NCBI RefSeq assembly: GCF_016820585.1
Contig: NZ_JADHDX010000002.1
Location: 1-64,000 of the forward strand
DNA from: Arthrobacter beigongshangensis
GTDB lineage: Bacteria > Bacillota > Bacilli > Bacillales_A > Planococcaceae
Direction of reading: 5' to 3'
Length of the DNA stretch: 64,000 nt
Shown one piece after another: positions 54,793 through 64,000 of the stretch. The notes beneath the pieces were generated by a model, which saw only the letters and a program-made list of their open reading frames with translations, was not told the origin of the DNA and ran no database searches. The position numbers and the translations under genes are program-made. The stretch's first letter is position 1. Every line of letters begins with the position of its first letter.

Positions 54793-55806
54793 ATGACAAT
54801 GAAACGATGGATTGCTATCATCGTCGCGGCAGCACTTATTTTTGTTTCAATTGGTGTTAATTCGCTATCGTACATATTTACAAGAGATTTCAATAGTTTG
54901 TTTGATGAGATGATGGCAACATCATCATCAGGTTATACTGAAATCGTTTTAGAGGAAGGTGTATCAAGGGATCGAATTGCAGTCCTGACATTAGATGGAG
55001 TTATTCAAGACTTAGGCAGTTCTTCTTCACTGTTCCAGCCGGCTGGTTATAACCATCAGTTTTTCATGAATCAGTTGCATGAAGTTTTGGTGGATCAAAG
55101 TGTTAAAGGAGTGGTTCTACGCGTAAACTCACCTGGTGGTGGGGTAGTAGAGTCGGCAGATATTTATGATGCGATTCGTGAAATTCAAACGACAAGGGAA
55201 ATTCCTTTATACGTATCAATGGGTGGTATGGCTGCATCAGGGGGCTATTATGTGTCAGCGCCTGCCGAAAAAATATTCGTCAATCGTGAAACCATTACAG
55301 GTTCAATTGGTGTCATTATGGAAAGCGTCAACTATGCAAAGTTAGCTGGAAAATACGGAATTGATTTTAATACAATTAAAACAGGACCCTATAAAGATAT
55401 TATGAGTGGATCTCGCGAAATGAAAGAAGAAGAGCGTGCGATGCTACAGGAAATGATTAATGATTCCTATGAACGCTTTGTTGATATTATTGAAGAAGGG
55501 CGCGGTATGACAGAGGCGCAGGTCAAGACAGTGGCAGATGGTCGGATTATGAATGGGCGCCAAGCGATTGAAGCTGGACTAGCAGATGGTGTCGGCAAAG
55601 TAGAGGATGTCATTGCTGCAATGAGAGAAGACTATGATCTGAACGATGCAACTGTGTTTGAATATGCGGCAGAAGAAAACTGGGCTTCGCTATTGGGTAT
55701 GAAAGCAGGCAGTCTCGTTGGCAGTAATATTGAATCAGAGCTTATTGGAAAATTATTATCTGATTACAATGCCCCGCGGATGATGTATTTGTATGGTGAA
55801 AGATAA
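54793..55806 (+). CDS. sppA: signal peptide peptidase SppA
   Basis: This 337-residue membrane-anchored Ser/Lys protease has a TM helix at about 6-24. The nucleophile is Ser149 in MGGMAASGGYY and the general base is Lys201 in TGPYKD, spaced like Ser147/Lys199 in B. subtilis SppA. The segment RVNSPGGGVVES (near 110-121) forms the oxyanion region. It degrades cleaved signal peptides in the membrane. ATG follows AAGGAGGAA. Its last 14 bp overlap the open frame of the next gene, whose likely start is 13 bp after its stop. Confidence 0.94.
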   Translation: MTMKRWIAIIVAAALIFVSIGVNSLSYIFTRDFNSLFDEMMATSSSGYTEIVLEEGVSRDRIAVLTLDGVIQDLGSSSSLFQPAGYNHQFFMNQLHEVLVDQSVKGVVLRVNSPGGGVVESADIYDAIREIQTTREIPLYVSMGGMAASGGYYVSAPAEKIFVNRETITGSIGVIMESVNYAKLAGKYGIDFNTIKTGPYKDIMSGSREMKEEERAMLQEMINDSYERFVDIIEEGRGMTEAQVKTVADGRIMNGRQAIEAGLADGVGKVEDVIAAMREDYDLNDATVFEYAAEENWASLLGMKAGSLVGSNIESELIGKLLSDYNAPRMMYLYGER

Positions 55807-55819
55807 GGAGGAGTCGCAA

Positions 55820-56398
55820 ATGTCAGAGTTTATGGATCAAGCGCCACAACTCCCAGAACAGTCAGTCGTAGTGAAGCCAGCTATGGAATATGAAACGGTT
55901 CAAATAGAGCATTTTCGGCCGAAATATGCCGGTTTTTGGACACGGTTTTGGGCATATACAATCGACCTTCTTGTCCTCTATGCAATTAGTGGAATAATGA
56001 TTAAACCTATCTTTAGAGTGGTCGATATTGACATTAGTAATCCAGCTTTTTTGTTCTTTAGTCCCTATAAAATAACTGCTTTGTTGTTGTTATTCCTTTA
56101 TTTCACACTTATGACGAAGTATATGGGACAGACGGTCGGGAAAATGATTATGGGAATAAAGGTAGTGGCGAAAAATGGAGAACAGCTAACCTGGAGTGCT
56201 GTTGTATTTCGAGAGGTGTTTGGACGGTTTATATCAAAGATGCTAATGCTACCTTATCTGCTCGTATTATTCATGCCTAAAAAAGAGGCTCTACATGATG
56301 TGTTTGCGGACACAGTCGTTGAATATGAGGCTGTCTATGAAAAGGAGCTGCGCATTAGTCAACGCCAACAGCTTGAGGGACAACAGTTGCAAGAATAG
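55820..56398 (+). CDS. yteJ: RDD family membrane protein, YteJ-like
   Basis: This protein of about 192 residues has an RDD domain: [23 protein letters not shown] near 35-57 (the R-x-x-A-x-x-D pattern), two or three membrane helices, and [13 protein letters not shown] near 112-124. In B. subtilis yteJ follows sppA (yteI) in an operon; SppA and YteJ have been linked to resistance to cationic antimicrobial peptides. ATG 55820 follows AAGGAGGAG. The cytoplasmic tail is Gln/Glu-rich. Confidence 0.87.
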   Translation: MSEFMDQAPQLPEQSVVVKPAMEYETVQIEHFRPKYAGFWTRFWAYTIDLLVLYAISGIMIKPIFRVVDIDISNPAFLFFSPYKITALLLLFLYFTLMTKYMGQTVGKMIMGIKVVAKNGEQLTWSAVVFREVFGRFISKMLMLPYLLVLFMPKKEALHDVFADTVVEYEAVYEKELRISQRQQLEGQQLQE

Positions 56399-56441
56399 AT
56401 CGGCTTTTAGTATGATAGAGAAAGAAAAAGGAGGCGTCTTC

Positions 56442-56948
56442 ATGGCTAACGTTACATTTAAGCATAATCCTGTTACATTACTCGGTAAAGAAGTTTCAGT
56501 AGGCGATACTGCACCTGATTTTACAGTGCTTGCAAATGATTTAAGCCCGGTTTCATTGGCAGATTCAAAAGGTAAAATTCGTCTTATTAGTGTTGTACCT
56601 TCAATCGATACAGGTGTTTGTTCCACGCAGACACGTAAATTCAATGAAGAGGCTGCATCACTTGGTGATGATGTCCAAATTTTGACGATTTCAGTAGATT
56701 TACCATTTGCGCAAGCAAGATGGTGTGCTGCAGAAGGTATTGCAAATGTTCAAACATTATCTGATCACCGTGATTTGTCATTTGGGGAAGCGTATGGCGC
56801 GGTTATTGAAGAACTTCGTCTACTGACACGATCCATTTTTGTTGTCGATCAGAATGATAAAGTAACATATGTCCAATATGTACCTGAAAACACAGATCAC
56901 CCTGATTATGATAAAGCAATTGAAGCCGTTAAACAGCTTAAAAACTAA
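56442..56948 (+). CDS. tpx: thiol peroxidase
   Basis: This peroxiredoxin of about 168 residues reduces hydroperoxides with electrons from thioredoxin. The peroxidatic Cys60 is in [14 protein letters not shown] and the resolving Cys95 is in [10 protein letters not shown], the arrangement of atypical 2-Cys Tpx proteins. The start ATG follows AAAAGGAGG; the open frame further upstream overlaps yteJ and is not coding. It sits 43 bp after yteJ and before a small terminator. Confidence 0.95.
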   Translation: MANVTFKHNPVTLLGKEVSVGDTAPDFTVLANDLSPVSLADSKGKIRLISVVPSIDTGVCSTQTRKFNEEAASLGDDVQILTISVDLPFAQARWCAAEGIANVQTLSDHRDLSFGEAYGAVIEELRLLTRSIFVVDQNDKVTYVQYVPENTDHPDYDKAIEAVKQLKN

Positions 56949-56954
56949 TTACTG

Positions 56955-56985
56955 AAACCCACTCGGTGACGGGTGGGTTTTGTCG
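56955..56985 (+). terminator. terminator of tpx
   Basis: AAACCCAC pairs with GGTGGGTTT, followed by TGTCG; the T-tract is short. Confidence 0.7.
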
Positions 56986-57000
56986 ATTGAGGGATAGGAA

Positions 57001-57918
57001 ATGACAACAGATACAGAAAAAGTATTTTCATTCATTGATACATATGCAGAAACAGCCGATCAGCTTTACTTAGAAGCGATTATTGAAGCGTGCGAGCACT
57101 GGCTTTCAAATGAAGGCGGTCCTAGCCTGTCTGAGTCTGTATCAAAAGAGGATATCCGTAGAGGAATTCAGCTTGCTATCCTTAAGGGGATGAAGCAAAA
57201 TGCTCAACCACATCACCAGATGACTCCCGATTCGATAGGGATGTTAATTGCTCATATTGCTAATCAATTGACAGTAGATAGGCATAATTTGACGGTGCTG
57301 GATCCAGCAGCGGGGACGGGTAATTTACTGCACACCGTGATGAATGCGATTGGTAATGGTGTGACTGCGACAGCAGTTGAAATTGATGATATACTTATCC
57401 GCTTAGCGGCAGTTGCAGCAGAACTTCTTGAACATCCTGTGTCATTTTATGTTCAGGATGCACTGCGCCCTATGCTTGTCGATCCGGTAGATATTACCGT
57501 CTGTGATGTACCTGTTGGGTTTTATCCAGATGATGATAATGCATTGAATTATGCTTTAATGCCGGCTGAAGGTCATGCGTATGCACATCACCTCTTTATC
57601 GAACAATCAATGAACCATACAAAATCGGGTGGTTATGGACTATTTATTGTACCGGCGAATTTGTTTGATTCTGAACAGTCGTCTTTACTGCACCCGTTTT
57701 TGAAAAAAGAGACCATTATCCGAGCGGTCATTCAGTTGCCGGATTCACTATTTAAAAGTTCTACACATGCAAAAAGTATCGTAGTCCTACAAAAGCCTTC
57801 TACAGAAATTATTGCTACGCCAGACGTCATGCTAGCGAAGGTTCCTAACATGACAGATAAGCGAGCTATGGCACTATTTCTTCAAAAGATTGATATGTGG
57901 GCTACTGAATCAGAATAA
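57001..57918 (+). CDS. ytxK: YtxK, class I SAM methyltransferase-like protein
   Basis: This 305-residue protein resembles N6-adenine DNA methyltransferases (HsdM-like). Motif I is TVLDPAAGTGNLLHTV (near 98-113) after a helical N-terminal region. The catalytic motif IV, normally (N/D)PP(Y/F), reads DVPVGFYP near 169-176, so base methylation is doubtful. QLPDSLFKSSTHAKSIVVLQK near 242 is typical of the family. It precedes ackA, as in B. subtilis. No restriction or specificity subunit is nearby, so it is not part of a restriction system. Target unknown. Confidence 0.85.
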   Translation: MTTDTEKVFSFIDTYAETADQLYLEAIIEACEHWLSNEGGPSLSESVSKEDIRRGIQLAILKGMKQNAQPHHQMTPDSIGMLIAHIANQLTVDRHNLTVLDPAAGTGNLLHTVMNAIGNGVTATAVEIDDILIRLAAVAAELLEHPVSFYVQDALRPMLVDPVDITVCDVPVGFYPDDDNALNYALMPAEGHAYAHHLFIEQSMNHTKSGGYGLFIVPANLFDSEQSSLLHPFLKKETIIRAVIQLPDSLFKSSTHAKSIVVLQKPSTEIIATPDVMLAKVPNMTDKRAMALFLQKIDMWATESE

Positions 57919-57964
57919 GGAATTATGGTTTCACCAAGTATATAGTTGAAATGAGGCATTAGTG

Positions 57965-59155
57965 ATGCAAAACATTTTAGCGATTAACGCAGGTAGTTCT
58001 TCTCTAAAGTTTCAGCTTCTTCAAATGAAGAATGAACATGTAGTTGCAAAAGGACAAATTGAACGGATTGGTCTTTCTGATTCTATTTTTACAATGAAAT
58101 CAGAACAAGGTAAAATAGAAAAAATTCAGGATATCCATAATCATGCTGATGCAGTGAGTATACTTTTGGCTATGTTATTGGACGAAGGAATTGTTCGATC
58201 CTTCGATGAAATTGACGGGATTGGTCACCGTGTTGTACACGGTGGAGAAGTTTTTAGTGACTCGGTATTAATTACTGAAGAAATTCTCATGAAACTCGAG
58301 GAGCTTTCTAATCTTGCGCCACTTCATAATCCAGCTAATATTATCGGCATTAAAGAATTTCAAAAGGCTTTGCCGTCTGTACCAGCTGTTGCTGTTTTTG
58401 ACACTGCTTTTCATCAGACGATGCCGGAAAGCTCGTTTCTCTATCCGTTACCGTACGAGTACTATGAGAAATATGGCATACGGAAATATGGATTTCATGG
58501 GACGAGTCATAAGTATGTAACGGAGCGTGCGGCGGTACTATTGAATCGACCACTGGAACGTACACGACTTATTTCTTGTCATTTAGGAAACGGCGCAAGT
58601 ATTGCAGCTGTTGAGGGCGGCAAGTCACTTGATACGTCGATGGGCTTTACACCGTTAGCCGGTTTAACAATGGGGACACGCTCTGGTAACATAGACCCGG
58701 CGCTCATTCCTTATATAATGGAGCAGACGGGAAAATCGGTAGAAGAAGTACTCAATATATTGAATAAAGAGTCGGGTATGCTCGCTGTTTCAGGTTTTTC
58801 CAGCGATTTACGTGATATTGAGATTGAAGCGTCAAAAGGCAATAGCCGTGCGCAGCTTGCGCTAGATGTATTTGCAGACAAGATCCATAAATATATCGGG
58901 TCCTATGCAGCGCGAATGGGCGGTGTCGACGCAATCATTTTCACAGCAGGAATTGGTGAAAACAGTGATGTTATTCGCCGGAAGGTGCTTGAAGGCCTTG
59001 AGTTCATGGGTGTTTACTTCGATCCAGATTTGAATAACATAAGAGGGAAGGAAGTTTACATCAGCTTCCCACACTCCCCTGTGAAGGTACTTGTCATCCC
59101 AACGAACGAAGAGATCATGATTGCTCGTGATACCATTCGGGTTGCAGGGTTATAA
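57965..59155 (+). CDS. ackA: acetate kinase
   Basis: This kinase of about 396 residues interconverts acetyl phosphate plus ADP and acetate plus [17 protein letters not shown] (near 4-17) is the phosphate-binding N-terminus, [10 protein letters not shown] (near 144-153) and [34 protein letters not shown] (near 207-240) line the active site, and FTAGIGEN (near 324-331) binds nucleotide. ATG 57965 has GAGG about 8 nt upstream. In B. subtilis ackA is activated by CcpA; I found no clear cre site in the 46-bp gap here. Confidence 0.96.
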   Translation: MQNILAINAGSSSLKFQLLQMKNEHVVAKGQIERIGLSDSIFTMKSEQGKIEKIQDIHNHADAVSILLAMLLDEGIVRSFDEIDGIGHRVVHGGEVFSDSVLITEEILMKLEELSNLAPLHNPANIIGIKEFQKALPSVPAVAVFDTAFHQTMPESSFLYPLPYEYYEKYGIRKYGFHGTSHKYVTERAAVLLNRPLERTRLISCHLGNGASIAAVEGGKSLDTSMGFTPLAGLTMGTRSGNIDPALIPYIMEQTGKSVEEVLNILNKESGMLAVSGFSSDLRDIEIEASKGNSRAQLALDVFADKIHKYIGSYAARMGGVDAIIFTAGIGENSDVIRRKVLEGLEFMGVYFDPDLNNIRGKEVYISFPHSPVKVLVIPTNEEIMIARDTIRVAGL

Positions 59156-59163
59156 CAATTATA

Positions 59164-59201
59164 AAAAAGAGTTACCCAATGATAATCGGGTAACTCTTTT
59201 T
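59164..59201. terminator. bidirectional terminator between ackA and the universal stress gene
   Basis: A 14-bp stem, AAAAAGAGTTACCC / GGGTAACTCTTTTT, closes a 10-nt loop. Confidence 0.92.
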
Positions 59202-59202
59202 A

Positions 59203-59655
59203 TTATTTTGCTTCTTCAGCTGTACGCACAACAAGCACATCACATTTCGCAGAACGGACAATATTTTCAGAGACACTTCCAATGAGGAAGCGTTCAACTG
59301 CGTTCAGTCCTGTTGCGCCACAAATGATAAGGTCTGCTTGTAACTTTTTCGACAAATCGCGTGAAATCATTGTTTTAGGCGAACCGTATTCGACGATGAT
59401 ATTGACATTTTGTACTCCGGCTTTTTCGGCCTCAACTTTATAATCGTTCAACAGCTCTTCCGCAAATTTTTGCGCACGTTCCGCAATTGATCGGTCATAA
59501 GCTTCAACAGCCGCGTAAGAACGTGTGTCAATGATATTTATCAGATTCAAAGTCGCATCATTACGATCCGCAATCGCTACAGCTTTTTTAAAAGCCCATT
59601 CTGATTCTTTTGATCCGTCCACCGCAACAAGAATTTGTTTGTATACTAATGTCAT
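59203..59655 (-). CDS. universal stress protein UspA family
   Basis: This Usp-fold protein has about 150 residues. It has KQILVAVDGSKESEWAFKKA at the N-terminus and the nucleotide-binding pattern G-x2-G-x9-G-S in GATGLNAVERFLIGSVSENIV (near 116-136), so it probably binds ATP. ATG 59655 has GGAGTGG upstream; three extra residues are possible from a start at 59664. It is a single gene, divergent from ald, in a long A+T-rich promoter region. The physiological role is unknown. Confidence 0.88.
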   Translation of the reverse strand: MTLVYKQILVAVDGSKESEWAFKKAVAIADRNDATLNLINIIDTRSYAAVEAYDRSIAERAQKFAEELLNDYKVEAEKAGVQNVNIIVEYGSPKTMISRDLSKKLQADLIICGATGLNAVERFLIGSVSENIVRSAKCDVLVVRTAEEAK

Positions 59656-59884
59656 TTGAACCACTCCATTCTTAATTGTTATAATAACTACTTCGATAAT
59701 AAAATTAGAAATCCTTTAAATCTATAAAAAAATATTAGGAATCGTATAGTTATTACAAATTTGTGACATACTTTGTCGAAAAATGAAACTTGTTAGGGAA
59801 GTTGCACAATTATGTGATTGAGTATTCTGTGAATACCGAAAAATAGAGCGAAATGATTTTCTATCTGATAGAATAAAGTAAACA

Positions 59885-59916
59885 TTGGTTCACATAACAA
59901 TTTGCCGTGTAACCAA
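59885..59916. promoter_or_regulatory. inverted repeat upstream of ald, possible operator
   Basis: TTGGTTCACA (59885-59894) faces GTGTAACCAA (59907-59916). The arms are imperfect and centres lie 22 bp apart, 30-60 bp before the ald start. ald is controlled by a PucR-type activator (AdeR) in B. subtilis; whether this is its site is a guess. Confidence 0.35.
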
Positions 59917-59946
59917 CGAAATAATCATTTTTTAGGGGGAAGAGCA

Positions 59947-61065
59947 ATGCGTATCGGGGTTCCGAAAGAAGTTAAGAATAATGAAAATCGAGTCGCAATG
60001 ACACCGGCGGGAGTTTTTAATCTAAAGTCGGCTGGACATGAAGTCTTCATCGAAACAGGGGCGGGTCTCGGTTCAAGCTTTACAGATGAGCAGTATGCTG
60101 CATCAGGTGCGCAAATCGTTGCAACTGCGGAACAAGCATGGGATACCGATATGGTGATGAAGGTTAAAGAGCCGATTGCTTCAGAGTATGGCTTTTTCCG
60201 TGAAGGGCTTATCCTATTTACTTACTTGCATCTTGCACCAGAAGTGGAACTGACAAATGCGCTACTTGCTAAAAAGGTTATTGGGATTGCTTATGAAACT
60301 GTTCAACTTCCGAACAATACATTACCTCTTCTTGCGCCAATGAGCGAAGTTGCAGGGCGGATGGCTACACAGATTGGTGCGCAATATTTACAACAAACGA
60401 ATGGTGGAAAAGGGATTTTACTTGGCGGTGTACCAGGTGTTTCTCGTGGACAAGTAACGATAATTGGCGGAGGACAAGCGGGCGCAAATGCGGCGCGAGT
60501 TGCAGTAGGTATGGGAGCGAAAGTAACCGTGCTAGACCTGTCGGTAGACCGTCTACGTTATTTAGATGAAATCTTCGGTAATGATATTCAAACACTGGTT
60601 TCTAACCCATTCAATATCGCTGAATCCGTGGCGAAGTCAGACCTTGTTATCGGTGCAGTTTTGATTCCAGGGGCAAAAGCACCGAAATTAGTGTCTGAAG
60701 ATATGGTAAAGTCGATGAAGCAGGGCTCTGTGCTTGTTGATATTGCAATTGACCAAGGTGGAATTTTTGCAACGTCAGATCGTGTCACAACACATGATAA
60801 CCCGACATACGAGAAACATGGTATTGTTCACTATGCAGTTGCAAATATGCCAGGAGCTGTTCCACAAACCTCGACAATCGCGCTAACAAACGTTACGGTG
60901 CCTTATGCACTGCAAATTGCTAACAAAGGCTATAAACAAGCGTGTCTAGACAATTTAGCTCTTCAAAAAGGTATCAATACATTAGACGGCCATGTAACGT
61001 ATAAAGCTGTAGCAGATGATCAAGGGATTGACTACGTAGCAGCTGAAACAATACTTAGCCGATAA
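59947..61065 (+). CDS. ald: alanine dehydrogenase
   Basis: This 372-residue NAD-dependent enzyme interconverts L-alanine and pyruvate plus ammonia. [23 protein letters not shown] opens the protein, [14 protein letters not shown] (catalytic Lys region near 75) and TYLHLAPE (catalytic His near 96) follow, and the NAD motif is [20 protein letters not shown] (near 172-191). In sporulating Bacillus it is needed to use alanine and for efficient sporulation. ATG 59947 follows GGGGGAAGAG. A long 290-bp upstream region holds the inverted repeat described separately. Confidence 0.96.
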   Translation: MRIGVPKEVKNNENRVAMTPAGVFNLKSAGHEVFIETGAGLGSSFTDEQYAASGAQIVATAEQAWDTDMVMKVKEPIASEYGFFREGLILFTYLHLAPEVELTNALLAKKVIGIAYETVQLPNNTLPLLAPMSEVAGRMATQIGAQYLQQTNGGKGILLGGVPGVSRGQVTIIGGGQAGANAARVAVGMGAKVTVLDLSVDRLRYLDEIFGNDIQTLVSNPFNIAESVAKSDLVIGAVLIPGAKAPKLVSEDMVKSMKQGSVLVDIAIDQGGIFATSDRVTTHDNPTYEKHGIVHYAVANMPGAVPQTSTIALTNVTVPYALQIANKGYKQACLDNLALQKGINTLDGHVTYKAVADDQGIDYVAAETILSR

Positions 61066-61071
61066 CGATAA

Positions 61072-61109
61072 AAAAAGGCTGTCCACGAACTCATGTGGAC
61101 AGCCTTTTT
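61072..61109. terminator. bidirectional terminator between ald and the M24 peptidase gene
   Basis: A perfect 15-bp stem, AAAAAGGCTGTCCAC / GTGGACAGCCTTTTT, encloses an 8-nt loop. Confidence 0.93.
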
Positions 61110-61116
61110 CATATCT

Positions 61117-62214
61117 TTATGGTTGAAGAATTTGTAATTCTTTCGGGAACTTCGTCAATACTTCTACGCCGTTTGCAGTGACGACAACATCGTCTTCGAT
61201 TCGAACGCCTGTAATATCGGGATGGTAGATGCCTGGTTCAATGGTAAACACCATTCCTTCCTCAAGCTCAAGTTCGTTGTTACCTGTAATCGAAGGGAAT
61301 TCATGCACTGAAATGCCAAGTCCATGACCGACGCGGTGTGTGAAATAGTCGCCGTAACCAGCCTCGTCAATGACATCCCTTGCAGCTTTATCAATTTCGA
61401 GTGCTTTAACGCCAGGTCGTACTTTATCAATGGCTGCTTGTTCTGCATGCTTAACCGTTTCGTAAACCTCGCGCATTTTGTCGGTTGGTTCGCCGAAGGC
61501 AACAGTTCGAGTAATGTCGGAGCAATAGCCGTTATAGACAACACCGAGGTCAAATAGGATGAAATCTCCCTTTTGGATTTTGCGGTCCCCTGGCGTGCCG
61601 TGTGGTGAGGCAGTCTTTGGACCGGAAAGCACCATCGTATCGAATGACATTTTCTCGGCACCCTTTCTCTTCATCTCAAACTCGATAGCCATGAGTATTT
61701 CTAGTTCCGTTTTCCCTTCGGCAATTTCCTTGCAGCCAACTGCAATCGCATAATCGGCTAGCTCAGCAGCTTTGCGTAAGTTCGTTAACTCATCTTCACT
61801 CTTGATATTGCGCATACTATTTAGCTGTTCGTCAAGACGGACGAATGTAGTGTCAGTTAATAGTTGTCCCAAACGCTCGTAGCGTTCAACAGTCAAATGG
61901 GATTTTTCAATGGCGATAGAAGTCGGAAGATCCCCTCGTTTGCGGACAGTATCCATGACAACGTCCCAAGCATCCTGTGTATCTTCGTGTCCGACCGCTT
62001 CGAAGGACCAACCGGCTGCCTTCACATCAGGCACTTCCATCAATGGACAGATGATAAAAGGCTCTGCATCCTTGAATACCATAACGCCCAATAATCGTTC
62101 ATGTGGATTACTGTGGAATCCTGTAATGTAGAAGACATTATCAGGCGTTGTGATAAAAGCAACGTCTACATTCTCATTGTGCAAATATTGTTGAATTTCT
62201 TTCACTTTACTCAC
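61117..62214 (-). CDS. M24 family Xaa-Pro peptidase
   Basis: This 365-residue creatinase/aminopeptidase-P-fold enzyme has an N-terminal domain (about 1-125) and a pita-bread catalytic domain. Metal ligands are visible as Asp in LFDLGVVYNGYCSDITRT (near 215-232, two Asp), His in HRVGHGLGISVHEFP (near 293-307), Glu in FTIEPGIY (near 325-332) and Glu in VRIEDDV (near 338-344). It should cleave Xaa-Pro dipeptides or N-terminal Xaa-Pro bonds in the cytoplasm. Dipeptidase and aminopeptidase cannot be told apart from sequence. It is convergent with ald. Confidence 0.9.
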   Translation of the reverse strand: MSKVKEIQQYLHNENVDVAFITTPDNVFYITGFHSNPHERLLGVMVFKDAEPFIICPLMEVPDVKAAGWSFEAVGHEDTQDAWDVVMDTVRKRGDLPTSIAIEKSHLTVERYERLGQLLTDTTFVRLDEQLNSMRNIKSEDELTNLRKAAELADYAIAVGCKEIAEGKTELEILMAIEFEMKRKGAEKMSFDTMVLSGPKTASPHGTPGDRKIQKGDFILFDLGVVYNGYCSDITRTVAFGEPTDKMREVYETVKHAEQAAIDKVRPGVKALEIDKAARDVIDEAGYGDYFTHRVGHGLGISVHEFPSITGNNELELEEGMVFTIEPGIYHPDITGVRIEDDVVVTANGVEVLTKFPKELQILQP

Positions 62215-62322
62215 TCTTAATGACCTCCTCTTCAGATATTATAATCATAACAAAAAAGAGGGTTTTTGGGTTGAAGAACGAAAATTATAGTTTAGTGGAT
62301 AAAAAATGAAGGAGGTATTTTT

Positions 62323-63003
62323 ATGCAAATTTCATATCACGGACATTCCGTTGTCAAAATAATAACAGGCAACACTTCAATTTTCATTGATCCGTTCATT
62401 ACTGGAAATAAACTGACGGACTTAGTTGTTGGTGATGAAAAGCCGGATATTATACTACTCACGCATGGACATAATGATCATGTTGGTGATACGGTGGCGC
62501 TTGCCAAAGCAAATGATGCACTTGTCATTGCAACCTTTGAGCTTGCTAACTATCTTGAAGGGCAGGGTGTGAAAACGCACGGTATGGGCATTGGTGGAAC
62601 GCGTGTCTTTGATTTTGGGACAGTGAAGTTTACGCAAGCATTCCATAGTTCGTCTTATACAACAGAAGATAACGACATCGTTTATACAGGGATGCCAGCA
62701 GGTATTTTACTAACGGTGGAGGGAAAAACAATCTATCACGCGGGGGATACGGCACTCTTTGGTGATATGCAAATGATTGGTAAGCGTCATCCGATCGATG
62801 TGGCTTTCTTACCAATCGGTGATAATTTCACAATGGGACCTGAAGACGCTGCTTTTGCTGTGGAATTGCTAAATCCGAAAGTAACGATTCCGATTCACTT
62901 CGACACATTTCCGCCTATAGAGCAGGATCCAGTAGTTTTTAAAAGACTTGTTACTAATCATGCTGTGAAAATTATGCAGGTCGGCGAGGCTTTCGAATAT
63001 TGA
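62323..63003 (+). CDS. ytkL: UPF0173 metal-dependent hydrolase YtkL
   Basis: This 226-residue metallo-beta-lactamase-fold protein has [13 protein letters not shown] at the N-terminus, the zinc motif [10 protein letters not shown] (H-x-H-x-D-H, near 46-55), [11 protein letters not shown] (near 140-150) and [15 protein letters not shown] at the end. These define UPF0173. The substrate is not known. ATG follows AAGGAGG. In B. subtilis ytkL lies in the same neighbourhood beside ytoI. Confidence 0.9.
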   Translation: MQISYHGHSVVKIITGNTSIFIDPFITGNKLTDLVVGDEKPDIILLTHGHNDHVGDTVALAKANDALVIATFELANYLEGQGVKTHGMGIGGTRVFDFGTVKFTQAFHSSSYTTEDNDIVYTGMPAGILLTVEGKTIYHAGDTALFGDMQMIGKRHPIDVAFLPIGDNFTMGPEDAAFAVELLNPKVTIPIHFDTFPPIEQDPVVFKRLVTNHAVKIMQVGEAFEY

Positions 63004-63022
63004 TCCATTATAGGGATCTTTT
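63001..63022 (+). terminator. short hairpin after ytkL
   Basis: GATCC and GGATC pair around a short loop, followed by TTTTATT. The hairpin is small. Confidence 0.45.
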
Positions 63023-63111
63023 ATTCACTCCCTAGTCTGCAGGCAGCTTGCGCTTTTCTTTTACTTTTGTGGTAGAATGGCTGTAAGGTCATGATAGGAA
63101 AAGGTGAAGAC

Positions 63112-64000
63112 ATGGCGACGAAGCACGAACTAATATTACAACATATTGAAGGGCTTGCCGTAGGTGAAAAGATATCTGTTCGACAAGTAGCCCGTGCGCT
63201 GTCTGTTAGCGAAGGAACGGCATACCGAGCTATAAAAGAGGCGGAAAATCAAAAACTTGTCAATACAATTGAACGTGTTGGGACAATCCGAATCGAAAAG
63301 AAAAAGAAGGACAATATTGAACGGCTCACGTTTGCAGAGGTGTTGAATATTGTCGATGGGCTTGTGCTTGGGGGACGTGGGGGCTTACATAAAACGTTGA
63401 CCAAGTTTGTCATTGGTGCGATGCAGCTGGATGATATGATGCGCTATATCGATGCAGGCAGTCTATTGATTGTAGGAAATCGTTTAAAAGCGCATGAAAC
63501 GGCTTTATTAGCAGGTGCAGCGGTGCTCGTTACGGGAGGCTTTGATGCATCAGATGATGTGAAAAAATTAGCAGATGAGCTGGAGTTGCCGGTTATTTCA
63601 ACGAGTTATGACACATTTACCGTAGCAACGATGCTGAATCGAGCGATTTACGATCAGTTAATTGAGAAGGAAATATTGCTTGTGGAAGATATTTTGACAC
63701 CATTATCGAAAACAATCACATTGTCAACGAAGGATAAGGTTGCTCATTTCAATGAAGTGAATCGTCAGACGTCTCACTCAGGTTATCCTGTTATTGAAAA
63801 TAACGGCAAACTTATAGGTATTGTTACATCGCGAGATGCTATTGGTAAATCGAATGAAGAATTGATTGAGAAAGTGATGACACGCCATCCGATTACAGTT
63901 ACAGGAAAGACAAGCGTAGCGTCGGCGGGGCATAGTATGATTTGGGAAGGTATCGACCTCATGCCGGTGGTGACAGATGCGGGAATGCTTGCTGGTATTA
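63112..64000 (+). CDS. ytoI: YtoI-like HTH, DRTGG and CBS domain protein (partial, runs off the window)
   Basis: The frame is open from ATG 63112 to the window edge (296 codons, no stop). The N-terminus is a helix-turn-helix (KISVRQVARALSVSEGTAYRAIKEAENQKLV, about 18-48). A DRTGG-type domain follows (LTFAEVLNIVDGLVLGGRGGL to VISTSYDTFTVATMLNRAI, about 70-185). A CBS pair comes next (VEDILTPLSKTITL, about 195, and VMTRHPITV, about 257), cut by the edge. In B. subtilis YtoI a thioesterase/MaoC-like domain follows, which would lie outside. It is probably a ligand-sensing transcriptional regulator. AAGGTGAAG precedes the ATG. Confidence 0.88.
   Translation, partial: MATKHELILQHIEGLAVGEKISVRQVARALSVSEGTAYRAIKEAENQKLVNTIERVGTIRIEKKKKDNIERLTFAEVLNIVDGLVLGGRGGLHKTLTKFVIGAMQLDDMMRYIDAGSLLIVGNRLKAHETALLAGAAVLVTGGFDASDDVKKLADELELPVISTSYDTFTVATMLNRAIYDQLIEKEILLVEDILTPLSKTITLSTKDKVAHFNEVNRQTSHSGYPVIENNGKLIGIVTSRDAIGKSNEELIEKVMTRHPITVTGKTSVASAGHSMIWEGIDLMPVVTDAGMLAGI

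Noticed and set aside
56295..56441. Longer N-terminus for tpx overlapping yteJ
   Set aside because: The conserved Tpx start MANVTFK has a strong ribosome binding site at 56442, and the extension overlaps the end of yteJ in another frame.
57001..57918. A restriction-modification system around YtxK
   Set aside because: No specificity or nuclease subunit lies nearby, and the locus matches the housekeeping ytxK-ackA order of B. subtilis.

Overview
The window looks like a chromosomal core region of an endospore-forming, low-G+C Gram-positive bacterium of the Bacillales. Three alpha/beta-type small acid-soluble spore protein genes, each with a sigma-G-like promoter, point to sporulation. T-box leaders on leuS and tyrS, AAGGAGG-type ribosome binding sites, and gene order closely following the ytqB-to-ytoI part of the Bacillus subtilis map point to Bacillales. 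Protein flavour and the intergenic repeats suggest the Planococcaceae (Sporosarcina-like); that placement is inference.

Layout. 1-65: the 3' end of a group II intron (end of domain V plus domain VI) entering from outside the window. 134-3011: a tRNA methyltransferase and radical SAM pair (ytqB-ytqA, minus strand) divergent from an MFS transporter (yttB). 3104-5293: a ketone-body module (scoA-scoB-bdhA) placed between yttB and leuS. 5340-8037: T-box and leuS, followed by five 21-bp tandem repeats held between two terminators. 8279-12278: ytfP (minus), murJ/ytgP and an RsuA-type pseudouridine synthase, then the small regulator ytzE (minus). 12600-16017: dat, a NERD-like protein, trmB and ytnP in one run. 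16129-24612: ytzB, ytoP, an NTPase, a lipoprotein, ytpQ, ytpR, the DNA translocase sftA and murC. 24857-30669: ytxG, ytxH, an opposite-strand FtsA-like protein with a repeat-built tail, aroA and ccpA. 30750-35330: acuABC (minus) divergent from acsA. 35377-41572: a bifunctional penicillin-binding protein, T-box and tyrS, a periplasmic-binding-fold protein lacking a signal peptide, and rpsD with its own long leader. 41915-49988: a GAF/GGDEF protein, methionine gamma-lyase, free methionine-R-sulfoxide reductase, ezrA, and the cysteine desulfurase/thiI pair. 50070-51041: three tandem SASP genes. 51226-64000: acyl-CoA synthetase, rarD, NAD kinase, sppA, an RDD protein, tpx, ytxK, ackA, a universal stress protein, ald, an M24 peptidase, ytkL, and the start of ytoI, which runs off the right edge.

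Functionally the window is rich in acetyl-unit metabolism: acsA and its AcuA/B/C control system, ackA, scoAB/bdhA, and the regulator CcpA. It also carries translation genes (leuS, tyrS, rpsD, trmB, ytqB, thiI, rsuA-like) and envelope or division genes (murC, murJ, sftA, ezrA, PBP, FtsA-like).

No prophage, CRISPR array, rRNA, tRNA or complete insertion sequence was seen. The most unusual signals are not protein genes. They are the intron end, a dispersed intergenic element with covarying hairpins, the 21-bp repeat array, and the strictly spaced TTACC / GTATG / CATTCTA layout before the SASP genes. Among proteins, the FtsA-like protein with repeated small domains and no canonical start beside its ribosome binding site stands out.
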